Shown one piece after another: positions 17,923-26,266 of a stretch of DNA of 64,000 nucleotides. Position 1 is the first letter of the stretch, and each line of letters starts with the position of its first letter. The stretch spans positions 62,001 to 126,000 of the forward strand of contig CAVUVM010000009.1 in the NCBI GenBank assembly GCA_963744935.1, written 5' to 3'. The DNA is from Bog-473 sp963744935. GTDB taxonomy: Bacteria; Actinomycetota; Acidimicrobiia; Acidimicrobiales; RAAP-2. Both the position numbers and the translations under genes were made by a program. A model generated the notes under the pieces. The model was not told the origin of the DNA. It did no database searches and saw nothing but the letters and a program-made list of their open reading frames with translations.

Positions 17923-18912
17923 ATGTGGGGAAGCAAAGGGGCGGCCGCCAGGCAATTGCGCAGGGAGTCGAGTCCGTCACGCTCCTCTGACCGGCCCGCG
18001 GGCGCGCCGCCGATCGGCCCGGCGGCGAAGCAGCAGTGGGAGACCGACGGCTGGTGTGTGGCAGAGGGGCTCTTCTCGAGCGAGGCGGTGGCGGCCGCGC
18101 AGGCGGCGATGCCGGCCCACTTCCCGACGGCCGAGGAGTTCGCCACCGACGCCGACCCGGTCCGCAATGCACCGTTTCGTGACGATTCCCACCGGGTGAT
18201 GTCACGATTTCCCTTCGAGGACACCGCGCTCAACGACCTGGTCGTGCACGACCGTGTCATCGATCTGGCGGAGTTCTTGCTCGACGTCGATGGTGCGGAC
18301 CTTCGGCTCTACCAGGCCTCGCTGAGCGCGAAGTACGGCGAGGGCGCGCTGAGCGACGAACAGCTGCTCCACGCTGACTACGGCAATCACACCTTGGTGG
18401 TGCCCCGTCATGAGCCGGGCTACCAACAACTCGAGATGTTCGTGTTCCTCAGCGACGTCACCCCGGAAACGGGGGCGACTCGGATGGTGCCCCTATGCCT
18501 GACGTCGGAGATCCCGGTCGAGCGCACCTATCTCAACATGGTGGAGTACGCCGAGCTCTACGCCGCCGAGGTGCCGGCGTCAGGTCCGGCTGGGTCGATC
18601 CTGATGTACCGACCCGAGGTCTACCACCGAGGCGTGCGCATGGAGGCGCCCGGCTCGGCGCGGTTCATGCTGCACCTCTCCTACAAGCCGACCGACACCG
18701 ACTGGCTCGGTTCGCTGGCGCTGCCCCACGCCGGAGAGGACATGGCGTGGTACCGCTTCGCGGGTCGAGCAACCGTGCGCCAGTTGACCGTCCTGGGTTT
18801 CCCGGCGCCCGGCCACCCGTACTGGACGCCCCAGACTCTCACGGGGGTCGCCGCGCGCTACCCGATGCTCGACCTGGCCCCCTGGCGCGATGCCGACGGG
18901 ACTGGGTCGTAG
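17923..18912 (+). CDS. Phytanoyl-CoA dioxygenase (PhyH) family protein
   Basis: The 329-residue protein shows the Fe(II)/2-oxoglutarate facial triad: LLHADYGNHTL (His-x-Asp, near residue 150) and YHRGVRM (distal His, near 235). It also has GATRMVPLCL near 190, typical of the family. PhyH enzymes hydroxylate unactivated carbons, for example alpha to a CoA thioester. Start codon choice is uncertain: ATG 17923 is used, though an internal TTG or CTG nearer the conserved QQWETDGWCVAEGLF block is possible. It is divergent from the LLM gene and is followed four bases after its stop by an SDR. Confidence 0.83.
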   Translation: MWGSKGAAARQLRRESSPSRSSDRPAGAPPIGPAAKQQWETDGWCVAEGLFSSEAVAAAQAAMPAHFPTAEEFATDADPVRNAPFRDDSHRVMSRFPFEDTALNDLVVHDRVIDLAEFLLDVDGADLRLYQASLSAKYGEGALSDEQLLHADYGNHTLVVPRHEPGYQQLEMFVFLSDVTPETGATRMVPLCLTSEIPVERTYLNMVEYAELYAAEVPASGPAGSILMYRPEVYHRGVRMEAPGSARFMLHLSYKPTDTDWLGSLALPHAGEDMAWYRFAGRATVRQLTVLGFPAPGHPYWTPQTLTGVAARYPMLDLAPWRDADGTGS

Positions 18913-18916
18913 CGAG

Positions 18917-19702
18917 ATGGATCGTCTCGCGGGCAAGGTGGCCATCGTCACTGGCGGTGGTGGGGGCATCGGAGGAGCGACGGCACGTGCCCTCGCACGG
19001 GAAGGTGCCGCCGTGCTGGTCGTCGACATCAACGAGACCGCCGCATCCGGCGTGGTCGCGGCGATCGAGGACAGCGGCGGCACCGCCGCATCGTTCCGGG
19101 CTGACCTCTCGGCCGAGGACCAGGCGATCGCCACCGTGGCCGAGGCCGAGGCGCGCTTTGGCCGTCTCGACGTCGTGCACAACAACGCGGCGTTGACCGA
19201 TTCGGACTTCCTCAGCGCCGACACCGCGGTGACGAAACTCTCCGTCGAGGTGTGGGAGCGGACGATGCAGGTCAACCTGCGCAGCCAGATGCTCATGTGC
19301 AAGCACGCCGTGCCCCTCATGGTGGGGAGCGGCGGGGGCTCCATCATCAACATGTCCTCCGGCGCCTCAATGAAGGGCGACCGCACCCGCACCGCCTATG
19401 GCGTCTCGAAGGCCGGCGTGAACGCGCTGACCATGTACGTGGCGACCAGCCACGGGAAGCAGGGCATCCGGGTCAATGCCATCCTGCCCGGCCTGGTGAT
19501 CACCGATGCGGTGCGCGCCCATCTCACCGATGCGATCGTGTCCTCCCTCGGCAAGGCCACCTTGACGCCGTCGGTCGGCCAGCCCGAGGACATCGCCGAC
19601 GTCGTCGTCTTCTTGGCCTCCGACGAGTCCCGCTACATCACCGGACAGATGATCGCGGTCGACGGAGGGATGTCGGCCCACGTCAGTCTCGGCGAGGGCT
19701 GA
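18917..19702 (+). CDS. Short-chain dehydrogenase/reductase (SDR)
   Basis: This 261-residue classical SDR has the cofactor motif VTGGGGGIGGATARAL near residue 10, NNAALTDSDF near 90, catalytic Ser in INMSSGASMKG near 140 and YGVSKAGVNALT (Tyr-x3-Lys) near 157. The C-terminus has YITGQMIAVDGGMSAH. Asp in LVVDINE after strand two favours NAD(H). It is probably co-transcribed with the PhyH gene just upstream and may oxidise the hydroxyl product; that coupling is inferred. Confidence 0.87.
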   Translation: MDRLAGKVAIVTGGGGGIGGATARALAREGAAVLVVDINETAASGVVAAIEDSGGTAASFRADLSAEDQAIATVAEAEARFGRLDVVHNNAALTDSDFLSADTAVTKLSVEVWERTMQVNLRSQMLMCKHAVPLMVGSGGGSIINMSSGASMKGDRTRTAYGVSKAGVNALTMYVATSHGKQGIRVNAILPGLVITDAVRAHLTDAIVSSLGKATLTPSVGQPEDIADVVVFLASDESRYITGQMIAVDGGMSAHVSLGEG

Positions 19703-19741
19703 GCGTCTCGGGACTGAGCGTCTCGTGACTGAGCGCCCCGG
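19697..19741 (+). repeat. Three tandem 15-bp units
   Basis: Units GGCTGAGCGTCTCGG, GACTGAGCGTCTCGT and GACTGAGCGCCCCGG follow one another without spacing, beginning at the SDR stop codon. They lie between convergent SDR genes. This is likely replication slippage; no function is claimed. Confidence 0.6.
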
Positions 19742-19794
19742 GCCGAACAACTCCGCGCCGAGCGGCGACGGTTCGGCGGCTGAACCGCAGGGCG

Positions 19795-20601
19795 CTACGA
19801 CGGCCCCAGGACGTAGGCGCCCGTCTCGGGGTTGTGGTACCAGCCACTGGCGGCCTGCGTGCCTCCGTCGACGTGGATCGTCTGGCCCGTGATGTAGCTG
19901 GAGAGGTCGCTCGCCAGGAAGATCGCGGCACCCGCCATCTCGTCCACGTGGCCGGCCCTGCCCATGGGCACGGTGTACCCGAACCCCTCCTCGGTTCCCT
20001 CGGGGGCTACGGCCCGGATCCCCTCGGTGATGGTGATGTCGGGAGCGAGCGCGTTGACGCGGATGCCGTGCGGAGCCAGCTCCAGCGCGGCGGTCTTGGT
20101 GTAGTTGATGACGCCCGCCTTGGCTGCCGCGTAGGCGGCGTAGCCGGGGGCGGCGCGCACCCCCTCGATGGAAGTCACGCTCATGACGCTGCCGCGGATC
20201 CCGTTCTCGACCATCAGGCGGGCCACCCGCTGGGTGCAGAGGATGACGTGCTTGAGGTTGGACCGATAGAGGGCATCCCATCCGTTCTCGGTGGTCTCGA
20301 GGAGGGGCGAGTTGAACACGCCGCCGGCGTTGTTGACGAGGATGCTCACCGACCCCAACTCGGCGACGGTCCGGGCCAGTGCTGCGTCCACCTGGTCGGA
20401 GTCGCGCACGTCGACCTGCAGGCCGAGACCGGCGACCTCCTCGCCGGCCGCGGCGGCGGTGTCCTCATGGCGCTCCCAGATGGCCACCTTGGCGCCGAAG
20501 GCTGCGAACCCTCGCGCAATCCCGCGACCGATCCCTGAGCCACCGCCGGTGACGACGGCGACGCGGTCGGTGAGCAAGATGGAGGAGGGATCGATGGGCA
20601 C
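19795..20601 (-). CDS. Short-chain dehydrogenase/reductase (SDR)
   Basis: The 268-residue classical SDR shows VTGGGSGIGRGIARGFAAFG near residue 18, NNAGGVFNSPLL near 92, MSVTSIEG (catalytic Ser) near 142, YAAYAAAKAGVINYT (Tyr-x3-Lys) near 158 and YITGQTIHVDGGTQ near 240. The C-terminal tail GWYHNPETGAYVLGPS is typical of a subgroup found in actinobacterial steroid and terpenoid clusters. It is divergent from the CMD-family gene at 20676. The substrate is unknown. Confidence 0.87.
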   Translation of the reverse strand: MPIDPSSILLTDRVAVVTGGGSGIGRGIARGFAAFGAKVAIWERHEDTAAAAGEEVAGLGLQVDVRDSDQVDAALARTVAELGSVSILVNNAGGVFNSPLLETTENGWDALYRSNLKHVILCTQRVARLMVENGIRGSVMSVTSIEGVRAAPGYAAYAAAKAGVINYTKTAALELAPHGIRVNALAPDITITEGIRAVAPEGTEEGFGYTVPMGRAGHVDEMAGAAIFLASDLSSYITGQTIHVDGGTQAASGWYHNPETGAYVLGPS

Positions 20602-20675
20602 GAGCGGACAGTACAGTAGCGACGACGTCGGACCAGAGAGCTCTGCTGGGGAGACCCGGGAGCGGTTGGGGGGTT

Positions 20676-21260
20676 GTGTTGCCCAGGATCGAGCCCATTC
20701 CGTTGGACCAGATGGCGCCGGAGCCGCGGCGGATCATCGAAGAGGGTGTGGATGGAGGCCTCTACGCCACGCCCATCCCGCTGCAGATCTTCGCCTACAA
20801 GACGCAGCAGATCTTGATGACCAACGCCGCGCGGCAGGTCATGGGCAAGGGCTCTTTGCTGGGGGGCCGTATTCTCGAGCTGCTGCGAATCAGGAGCGCC
20901 CAGTTGGGCGAGTGCCAGCCCTGCATGCAGTCGAGGAAGCACGATTCCATCACCGACGAGGACGTGGCCTGCCTCATCGCACCCGGCGGGGGCGATCTCA
21001 ACGAGCAGGAACGGTTGGCCGTGGAATTCCTCGATCTCTTGTCGGCCGACCACCACGCGATCGACGATGAGGTCTACCGGCGCCTCGGTGAGCACTTCAC
21101 GGCGGCACAGATCATCGAGCTCGGCTTCGCCTGTGCGGGCTCCATGGGCCTGCACCGTTTCATCCACACGCTCGATGTGTTCGGGGAGGCGCCTCCGGTG
21201 ATCCCCTTCAGCCCTGACCAGGTTGACTCGGCGCGCAGCGAGCCGTCGCTGCACGCGTGA
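20676..21260 (+). CDS. Carboxymuconolactone decarboxylase (CMD/AhpD-like) family protein
   Basis: The 194-residue helical protein has the CMD core ELLRIRSAQLGECQPCMQSRKH near residue 70, with a CxxC pair (ECQPC) and a nearby His, as in AhpD-like proteins. These act as decarboxylases or as alkylhydroperoxide-type thiol reductases. The CxxC retention favours a redox role, but this is inferred. The start is GTG 20676 or the next codon TTG. The next gene begins one base after its stop. Confidence 0.83.
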   Translation: MLPRIEPIPLDQMAPEPRRIIEEGVDGGLYATPIPLQIFAYKTQQILMTNAARQVMGKGSLLGGRILELLRIRSAQLGECQPCMQSRKHDSITDEDVACLIAPGGGDLNEQERLAVEFLDLLSADHHAIDDEVYRRLGEHFTAAQIIELGFACAGSMGLHRFIHTLDVFGEAPPVIPFSPDQVDSARSEPSLHA

Positions 21261-21261
21261 C

Positions 21262-22260
21262 GTGAGCCAGACCGTCCTGGTGACGGGAGCCACCGGGCTC
21301 GCCGGCGCCAATGTCTGCAAGCAGTTGGTGGAACGGGGCGACCGCGTCCGGGCGCTGGCCCGGGAGACCGCCGATACCGCCCCGCTGAGTGCCCTCGGCG
21401 TCGAGGTGGTGACCGGTGACGTGACCGACCCCGAGGCCGTGCTGCGGGCGGCTACCGGTAGCGATGCCGCCATCCACTGCGCCGCGCTCCTCGGTGGCGC
21501 CAGCCAGAACATGGCCGACTTCGAGGCCGTCAACATCGGCGGCACCAAGAACGTGCTCGATGCTGCGGAGGCGCTCGATCTCGGCCGGGTGGTCGCCGTG
21601 AGCACCGGGACGTTCTTCGACACAGCGGGCGGGCTCGACCGCGAGGACGCCCCGGTCACGAAGAACCCCAGCCAGGATCCCTACACGCTGACCAAGATGG
21701 CCGCCTTCAACGACGCGATGGCCCGCGCCGCCAACGGCAGGGACGTCGTGAGCGCTCATCCCGGCGCCATCTTCGGACCGTCGCCCGTTGCCAGCAACGC
21801 GCTCGGCATGACCAGCTTCAACCGGGTGCTGCTGTCCGCGGCGCGCGGGCGCATCGAGCGCTATCTCAAGTTCCCCGTCAGCTGGGTGTTCGGCGAGGAC
21901 ATCGCCCGCGGGTGCATCCTGGCGCTGGACAAGGGGGTGGCCGGAGAGCGCTACATGCTTGACGGCCGACCCGAGGACGTCGTGAGCACGGCGGACGCGT
22001 CCACCCGCATGTGCCGGCTGGCCGGCATCGACCGCGAGGTCATCGACGTCGATCCCTCTGACGACCCCGAGCTCTTGAAGGTCTTCGGGCCCACGCTCAT
22101 CGCAATCGCCAAGAAGGCGGCCAAGCAGACCCCCGAGCGCAAGAACCTGGAGGACTCCAAGACCTACAAGCGTCTCGGCTACAGCCCCATCTCGCTCGAT
22201 GACGGCCTGGCCGCCACGCTGGCGTGGTTCCGCGCCGTCGGCAAGGTCGACCCGGCGTAG
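21262..22260 (+). CDS. NAD-dependent epimerase/dehydratase (extended SDR)
   Basis: The 332-residue protein begins VSQTVLVTGATGLAGANVCKQL, the Rossmann GxxGxxG motif. The rest is ADFEAVNIGGTKNVLDAAEA near residue 90, Thr/Ser in AVSTGTFF near 113 and YTLTKMAAFNDAMA (Tyr-x3-Lys) near 142. The substrate-binding end has RYMLDGRPEDVVSTADA. It acts in the cytoplasm on a nucleotide sugar or, in this setting more likely, a beta-hydroxy or lactone intermediate. It is nearly contiguous with the CMD gene, so the two are co-transcribed. Confidence 0.86.
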   Translation: MSQTVLVTGATGLAGANVCKQLVERGDRVRALARETADTAPLSALGVEVVTGDVTDPEAVLRAATGSDAAIHCAALLGGASQNMADFEAVNIGGTKNVLDAAEALDLGRVVAVSTGTFFDTAGGLDREDAPVTKNPSQDPYTLTKMAAFNDAMARAANGRDVVSAHPGAIFGPSPVASNALGMTSFNRVLLSAARGRIERYLKFPVSWVFGEDIARGCILALDKGVAGERYMLDGRPEDVVSTADASTRMCRLAGIDREVIDVDPSDDPELLKVFGPTLIAIAKKAAKQTPERKNLEDSKTYKRLGYSPISLDDGLAATLAWFRAVGKVDPA

Positions 22261-22298
22261 GTCGGGACACCCTGCTTCGCGACAACCGCACGAGTATC

Positions 22299-22315
22299 GG
22301 GGCCGGGCCGGCCCC
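22299..22315. terminator. Hairpin between convergent genes
   Basis: GGGGCCG, loop GGC, CGGCCCC is a perfect 7-bp GC stem placed between the epimerase stop (22260) and the TetR stop (22323). No T tract follows on either strand, so it is a candidate bidirectional terminator of the kind common in high-GC actinomycetes. Confidence 0.45.
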
Positions 22316-22322
22316 GCCCACC

Positions 22323-22913
22323 TCAGGCCGTCAGGTCGAGGAACCGCTGTGAGAGCGAGAGGATCCCGGCCGTGAGCGCCGCGTCGTCGAGGTCGGCGAC
22401 CAGCGGGTGCGTGACGGCGCCGCCGATGGCAGACGCCGCCATGGCGACCCGCAGGCGGGCCTCGGCGTCGGTGCGCCCGCCGAGCAGGGCGCGGAACAAC
22501 CGCCCCATGAACTGCTGGAAGGGTGCGTGCTCGGCCAGGAGGCGGACGATGACCGGGTCGTAGAGGATGTTGCCCACCATGCGGCGGCGCCCCACGGCGA
22601 CGTCGATAACCCGGCCCAACAACCCTTCGAGCGCGTCGGGCCCCGCGTCGGCCGCTTCGGCGGCCTCGAGCGCAGGCTCGAGCGCGCCCAGCTCGACGTC
22701 CACGGCGGCCACGACGATCGCCTCTTTCGTCTTGAACTGGTGGTAGACGGCCGCCTTCGTCACCCCGACCGCGTCCGCAATCATCTGGAGTGAGGTGCCG
22801 CTGACGCCGTGCTCCGCGAACAGGTCGAGGGCGGCGACCACCACGCGCATCTGGGCGGCGCTGTAGTCGGTGGACCCGAGACGGGGGACTGCCACTGCCT
22901 CAGCGGAGCTCAT
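22323..22913 (-). CDS. TetR-family transcriptional regulator
   Basis: The 196-residue protein from ATG 22913 has a clean TetR HTH: ALDLFAEHGVSGTSLQMIADAVGVTKAAVYHQFKTKEAIVVAA, about residues 28-70 (quoted in part: SLQMIADAVGVTKAAVYHQF). The remaining helices form the ligand domain. A TTG 51 bases further upstream is in frame but would place the start inside the operator, so the ATG is preferred; GGAAG precedes it. Two near-identical palindromes at 22966-23003 lie between it and the divergent gene at 23038, indicating autoregulation and control of that gene. Confidence 0.87.
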   Translation of the reverse strand: MSSAEAVAVPRLGSTDYSAAQMRVVVAALDLFAEHGVSGTSLQMIADAVGVTKAAVYHQFKTKEAIVVAAVDVELGALEPALEAAEAADAGPDALEGLLGRVIDVAVGRRRMVGNILYDPVIVRLLAEHAPFQQFMGRLFRALLGGRTDAEARLRVAMAASAIGGAVTHPLVADLDDAALTAGILSLSQRFLDLTA

Positions 22914-22965
22914 GATGCTTCCGGGCAGCTCATGGCTCGACCCTAGCCGCTTGGTTGTCACCAAC

Positions 22966-23003
22966 TAGCCGATCGGCTACGGTCGAACTAGCCGATCAGC
23001 TAG
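22966..23003. promoter_or_regulatory. Twin palindromic operator for the adjacent TetR regulator
   Basis: TAGCCGATCGGCTA at 22966-22979 is a perfect 14-bp palindrome. CTAGCCGATCAGCTAG at 22988-23003 repeats it with one changed arm base; both are preceded by AA. The two centres are 23 bp apart, about two helical turns. They lie between the divergent TetR gene and the gene at 23038, the standard place for a TetR operator. Confidence 0.72.
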
Positions 23004-23037
23004 CCCACGGGCGACTCGACGCGCAGGAGGTCCGAAG

Positions 23038-24180
23038 GTGCCAGAGCCCACGAATGACCCGCAGCTCGACGACTTCTTGGAGATCCGAAAGCCCGGGGCA
23101 CACCTCGAGGAGGGCGTCGTCGCCGACGACTTCGTCCTGATGCTCGGGGTCGACCTGCAGAACTACCCCAAGTTCTCCCGCGTGGACGACGACGTCACCT
23201 ACGCAAGGACGAACCTCGACGTACGCCAGCAGGTCGACGTCGACTCCGGAGCGGAGCTTCCCGACTACGGCGGTGCGTACCGGGCGGATCTGCGCTTCAC
23301 CGACTTCTCGAAGCAGGCGTTGGCGACGCGGTTCTTGCCCTGGGCAGAGCGATACCTTCTCTTGTGCGTTGACGGCTGGGCCGCCGAGGTCGCACGGCGC
23401 TACGGCGCCGAGACGATGGCTGAAATCGAATGGACGGCGTGGAACGACCAGATCGTCGCCGAGGCGGAGCGGATGAAGAACGAGTTCCTCCCGGCGGGGA
23501 GCACGTATAGCGACCCCAACGCGCTGGTGCCCGAGGAGTCCCGCTCCAGCACGAGGGTCGACTACAGGGGCCTCTTCTCTCCGCACGAGGGCGCGCTGGA
23601 GCTGTCCAAGCCGCAGCTGGTCACATGGTTCCTGGGGTCGCACGAGTACCTGCTGCAGTGCATCGAGGCGTGGGCGACCCAGATCACGGTCCGCTACGGG
23701 CTCGACGTGATGTTCGACATCCAGTGGACGCTGTGGGGCACCTGCGTGCTGCCGGGCGTCAAGAAGCTCAAGGCCGAGTACCTCGGCATCGACGGCAACA
23801 CGGTCGAGGACTGGATGAAGGACCTCCAGCTCGATGCGACGGCCCTCCCGGGCAAGGCTTTTGACCTCTCGTTCGAGATGCCCGAGCCCGACGTCGGGAT
23901 CATGACCTTCAACCGGTGCGTCGCCGTCGACCAGTGGGAGGCGATGGGCCGGCCGGACATCCTCGAGAAGAACTGTCACTCGACGTGTCCCAAGTCCATG
24001 ATCGAGACGACCAAGATGTACAACCCGAACATGAAGGTCGACATCCTCGCCATCCCGCCCCGGCGGGATCCCGGCGACGTGTGCTGCAAGTGGCGCTTCA
24101 GCATGCGCTCCGAGGACGACCCCGAGTACGTGCCGGTGACGCTCACCACCAGGCGCAAGGACGCCTCCGCAGCGGACTGA
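23038..24180 (+). CDS. Duplicated-domain protein, ATC-hydrolase/DUF6125-like
   Basis: The 380-residue protein starts at GTG 23038 behind AGGAGG. It contains two similar helical units: FSKQALATRFLPWAERYLLL with GWAAEVARRYGAETMAEIEW (about residues 90-130), and LSKPQLVTWFLGSHEYLLQC with AWATQITVRYGLDVMFDIQW (about 192-232). The C-terminal part has NRCVAVDQWE, KNCHSTCP and DVCCKWRF, conserved-looking Cys/His positions as in the L-2-amino-thiazoline-4-carboxylate hydrolase fold family. The family name is from pattern memory and the reaction is unknown. The adjacent operator makes it the likely main target of the TetR protein. Confidence 0.65.
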   Translation: MPEPTNDPQLDDFLEIRKPGAHLEEGVVADDFVLMLGVDLQNYPKFSRVDDDVTYARTNLDVRQQVDVDSGAELPDYGGAYRADLRFTDFSKQALATRFLPWAERYLLLCVDGWAAEVARRYGAETMAEIEWTAWNDQIVAEAERMKNEFLPAGSTYSDPNALVPEESRSSTRVDYRGLFSPHEGALELSKPQLVTWFLGSHEYLLQCIEAWATQITVRYGLDVMFDIQWTLWGTCVLPGVKKLKAEYLGIDGNTVEDWMKDLQLDATALPGKAFDLSFEMPEPDVGIMTFNRCVAVDQWEAMGRPDILEKNCHSTCPKSMIETTKMYNPNMKVDILAIPPRRDPGDVCCKWRFSMRSEDDPEYVPVTLTTRRKDASAAD

Positions 24181-24266
24181 CCCGTCGGCCAACCGGTTCG
24201 CCACGCGCCCGGCGTGCGTGCAGAATCGACCCTCGTGGGCGAAGAGATGGGCGAGCGAGGGACACT

Positions 24267-25049
24267 ATGAACGTCGAGCGGTTCTCAGGCCGGGTCGCCA
24301 TCGTGACCGGCTCGACCGCCGATCCGAGCATCGGCCGGTCCTGCGCGCGTCGCCTGGCCCGAGAGGGAGCGTCGGTCGTCATCAACGGCCGCGATGCCGA
24401 GCGCGTCGCCTCGACCGAGGCCGCTCTGCGCGCCGAAGGGCTCGCCGTCGTCGGCGTCGCCGGGTCCATGGATACCGAGCCGGCCGTGGCGATGCTCACG
24501 GACCGTGCCATCGACGCCTTCGGCCGGATCGACGTGCTCGTCAGCACGCTGGGCGGCGCGCCCTATCCACTCTCCTTCGACGCCATCAGCGAGGCGCAGC
24601 TGCTCGAGACGTTTCGCCTCAACACCTGGCCGGCCATCGCCCTCATCCGTGCCGCCACGCACAGGGGCATGGGCGACAACGGCGGTTCGGTCGTGACAAT
24701 CTCGAGCGGTTCGCCGCACAAGACGACGTCGTCCATGGTGTCCTACGCGTCGGCGAAGGCTGCGCTCAACGCGATGACCCGGACCATCGCCGCCGACCTC
24801 GCACCGGCCGTGCGCGTGAACGCGGTGAGCCCGGGGCTGGTGCGCACCACGGCGACGCGGCGCATCTGGGAGTCCGATGGTGGTGCGGGCGCGGGCGCCA
24901 ATCTCCCCGTCGGCCGGCTGACCGAGGCGGAGGACATCGCGGCTGCCGCGTGCTTCCTGCTCTCCGACGAAGCGCGGCAGATCACCGGGATCACCCTCGA
25001 TGTCGACGGGGGCAACCACCTCGGGAGCGGCTGGACGCCGATCCGTTAG
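24267..25049 (+). CDS. Short-chain dehydrogenase/reductase (SDR)
   Basis: The 260-residue SDR shows VTGSTADPSIGRSCARRLA near residue 12, a variant cofactor motif with an insertion resembling the enoyl-ACP-reductase type. STLGGAPYPLSF is near 92, VTISSGSP near 142, YASAKAALNAMTR (Tyr-x3-Lys) near 157 and ITGITLDVDGGNH near the end. It is the third SDR in the cluster and follows the duplicated-domain gene after 86 bases. Its stop abuts the convergent LLM stop. Confidence 0.85.
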   Translation: MNVERFSGRVAIVTGSTADPSIGRSCARRLAREGASVVINGRDAERVASTEAALRAEGLAVVGVAGSMDTEPAVAMLTDRAIDAFGRIDVLVSTLGGAPYPLSFDAISEAQLLETFRLNTWPAIALIRAATHRGMGDNGGSVVTISSGSPHKTTSSMVSYASAKAALNAMTRTIAADLAPAVRVNAVSPGLVRTTATRRIWESDGGAGAGANLPVGRLTEAEDIAAAACFLLSDEARQITGITLDVDGGNHLGSGWTPIR

Positions 25050-26054
25050 CTATCGGTCACCTCGTGCCGGCGAAGGCCAGTCCTTCCTCAAGCGGTCGAC
25101 GACCGTGGTCCCGATGTGGGTGATCTGCTCGCGGACCTCCTCGAGCGCCATCCCCGGGAGCTGGATCCGGAGATTGAGCGCGTCGGCTCCGACCTCACGG
25201 ACGCTTGCGACGAGCCGCTCCGCCAGCTCGGCCGGCTCGTCCGAGGCGATGGTCTGATCCTCGCCGAGCGAGCTGGCGCGCTCGGCATAGCTCTCGTAGA
25301 CCGCGCGCTGGCGCGCCACGAGCCCACTGTGCGGCGAACCGAACCAGACCCGGCGGATCAGTACCACCGAACCCGTGCCACCGGCCTCCCCGAACGCGTC
25401 GCTCAGGCGGGCCAGTCTCGATGGCGCCGACATCCCCTCCAAGAGGATGCCGGCGCCGGAACGGGCGGCACGCACGGCGGCGGCAACGGAGACGGCCGCG
25501 CTGAGCACCGGGACCGGGTTCTCACGGCAGGCGCGCAGCGCCGGGTCTCCCTCGAGTTGGCCAAGTTCCTCGCCGCGCAGCATGGCGACGAGCCGAGGGA
25601 GCTCCGACTTGAAGCGGGCAACCGACTCGGGCTGATCGACGCCCGCCACGTCGAAGTCGAGTGGCAGAGCGCCCGCGGCCACGCCGAGCCCGACGCGGCC
25701 GCGATGGCGAGCCCCGAGCCACGCCACCTCCTCGGCTACGAGCGCCGTGGGCCGAAGTGGCAGGAGCAGCGGGGCGGCGGCCGCCCACCCCGTCGCGTGC
25801 TCCGCCAGCACGAAGGAGGCCATCTGCAGCGGCTGCGCCATGTACCCCGCGAAGCCTCCGTGGTGTTCGCTCGTCATGACACCGTCGAAGCCGCCACTGA
25901 GGGCCATTCCAGCCTGGGTGCTGAGCTCGCGCACGATGGCGTCGGCGGGGAGCTCGTTGTGCGGATACAGCCGGATGGAGACCGACCCCCTTCCGAACGG
26001 GGGAGGCGGGTCGCGCCGCACCGTTGCTGGCGCGTCGCGTTCACCCGATGGCAC
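25050..26054 (-). CDS. Luciferase-like (LLM class) oxidoreductase
   Basis: The 334-residue protein has the LLM features GGFDGVMTSEHHGGF near residue 57, AAAPLLLPLRPTALVAEEVAWL near 95, HRGRVGLGVAAGALPLDFD near 120 and a C-terminal ALNLRIQLPGMALEEVREQI. The GTG at 26054 gives a Pro-rich 25-residue leader before SIRLYPHNELP, so the true start may be later, though no better codon is visible. It is convergent with the SDR and ends the catabolic cluster. The cofactor (F420 or FMN) is not determined. Confidence 0.8.
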   Translation of the reverse strand: MPSGERDAPATVRRDPPPPFGRGSVSIRLYPHNELPADAIVRELSTQAGMALSGGFDGVMTSEHHGGFAGYMAQPLQMASFVLAEHATGWAAAAPLLLPLRPTALVAEEVAWLGARHRGRVGLGVAAGALPLDFDVAGVDQPESVARFKSELPRLVAMLRGEELGQLEGDPALRACRENPVPVLSAAVSVAAAVRAARSGAGILLEGMSAPSRLARLSDAFGEAGGTGSVVLIRRVWFGSPHSGLVARQRAVYESYAERASSLGEDQTIASDEPAELAERLVASVREVGADALNLRIQLPGMALEEVREQITHIGTTVVDRLRKDWPSPARGDR

Positions 26055-26266
26055 TGGGCGAGCTTAGGAGGGTGCACACCTGTTCACGGCGTGCCCGAGA
26101 GGTGACGATGGTCCCTCCGCAAAGAGGGGGGATTGCAGCCCGGCACCGACACCAGGGGAAATCGTCTCCGGGGCTGCGCCTGGCCTCTGGCTCTTGACTA
26201 GAACTGGGCCGCGACGATCGTGGACATTGAGCATCATTGTGAGGACCGGTCCCGGAGGAGTGCCAC

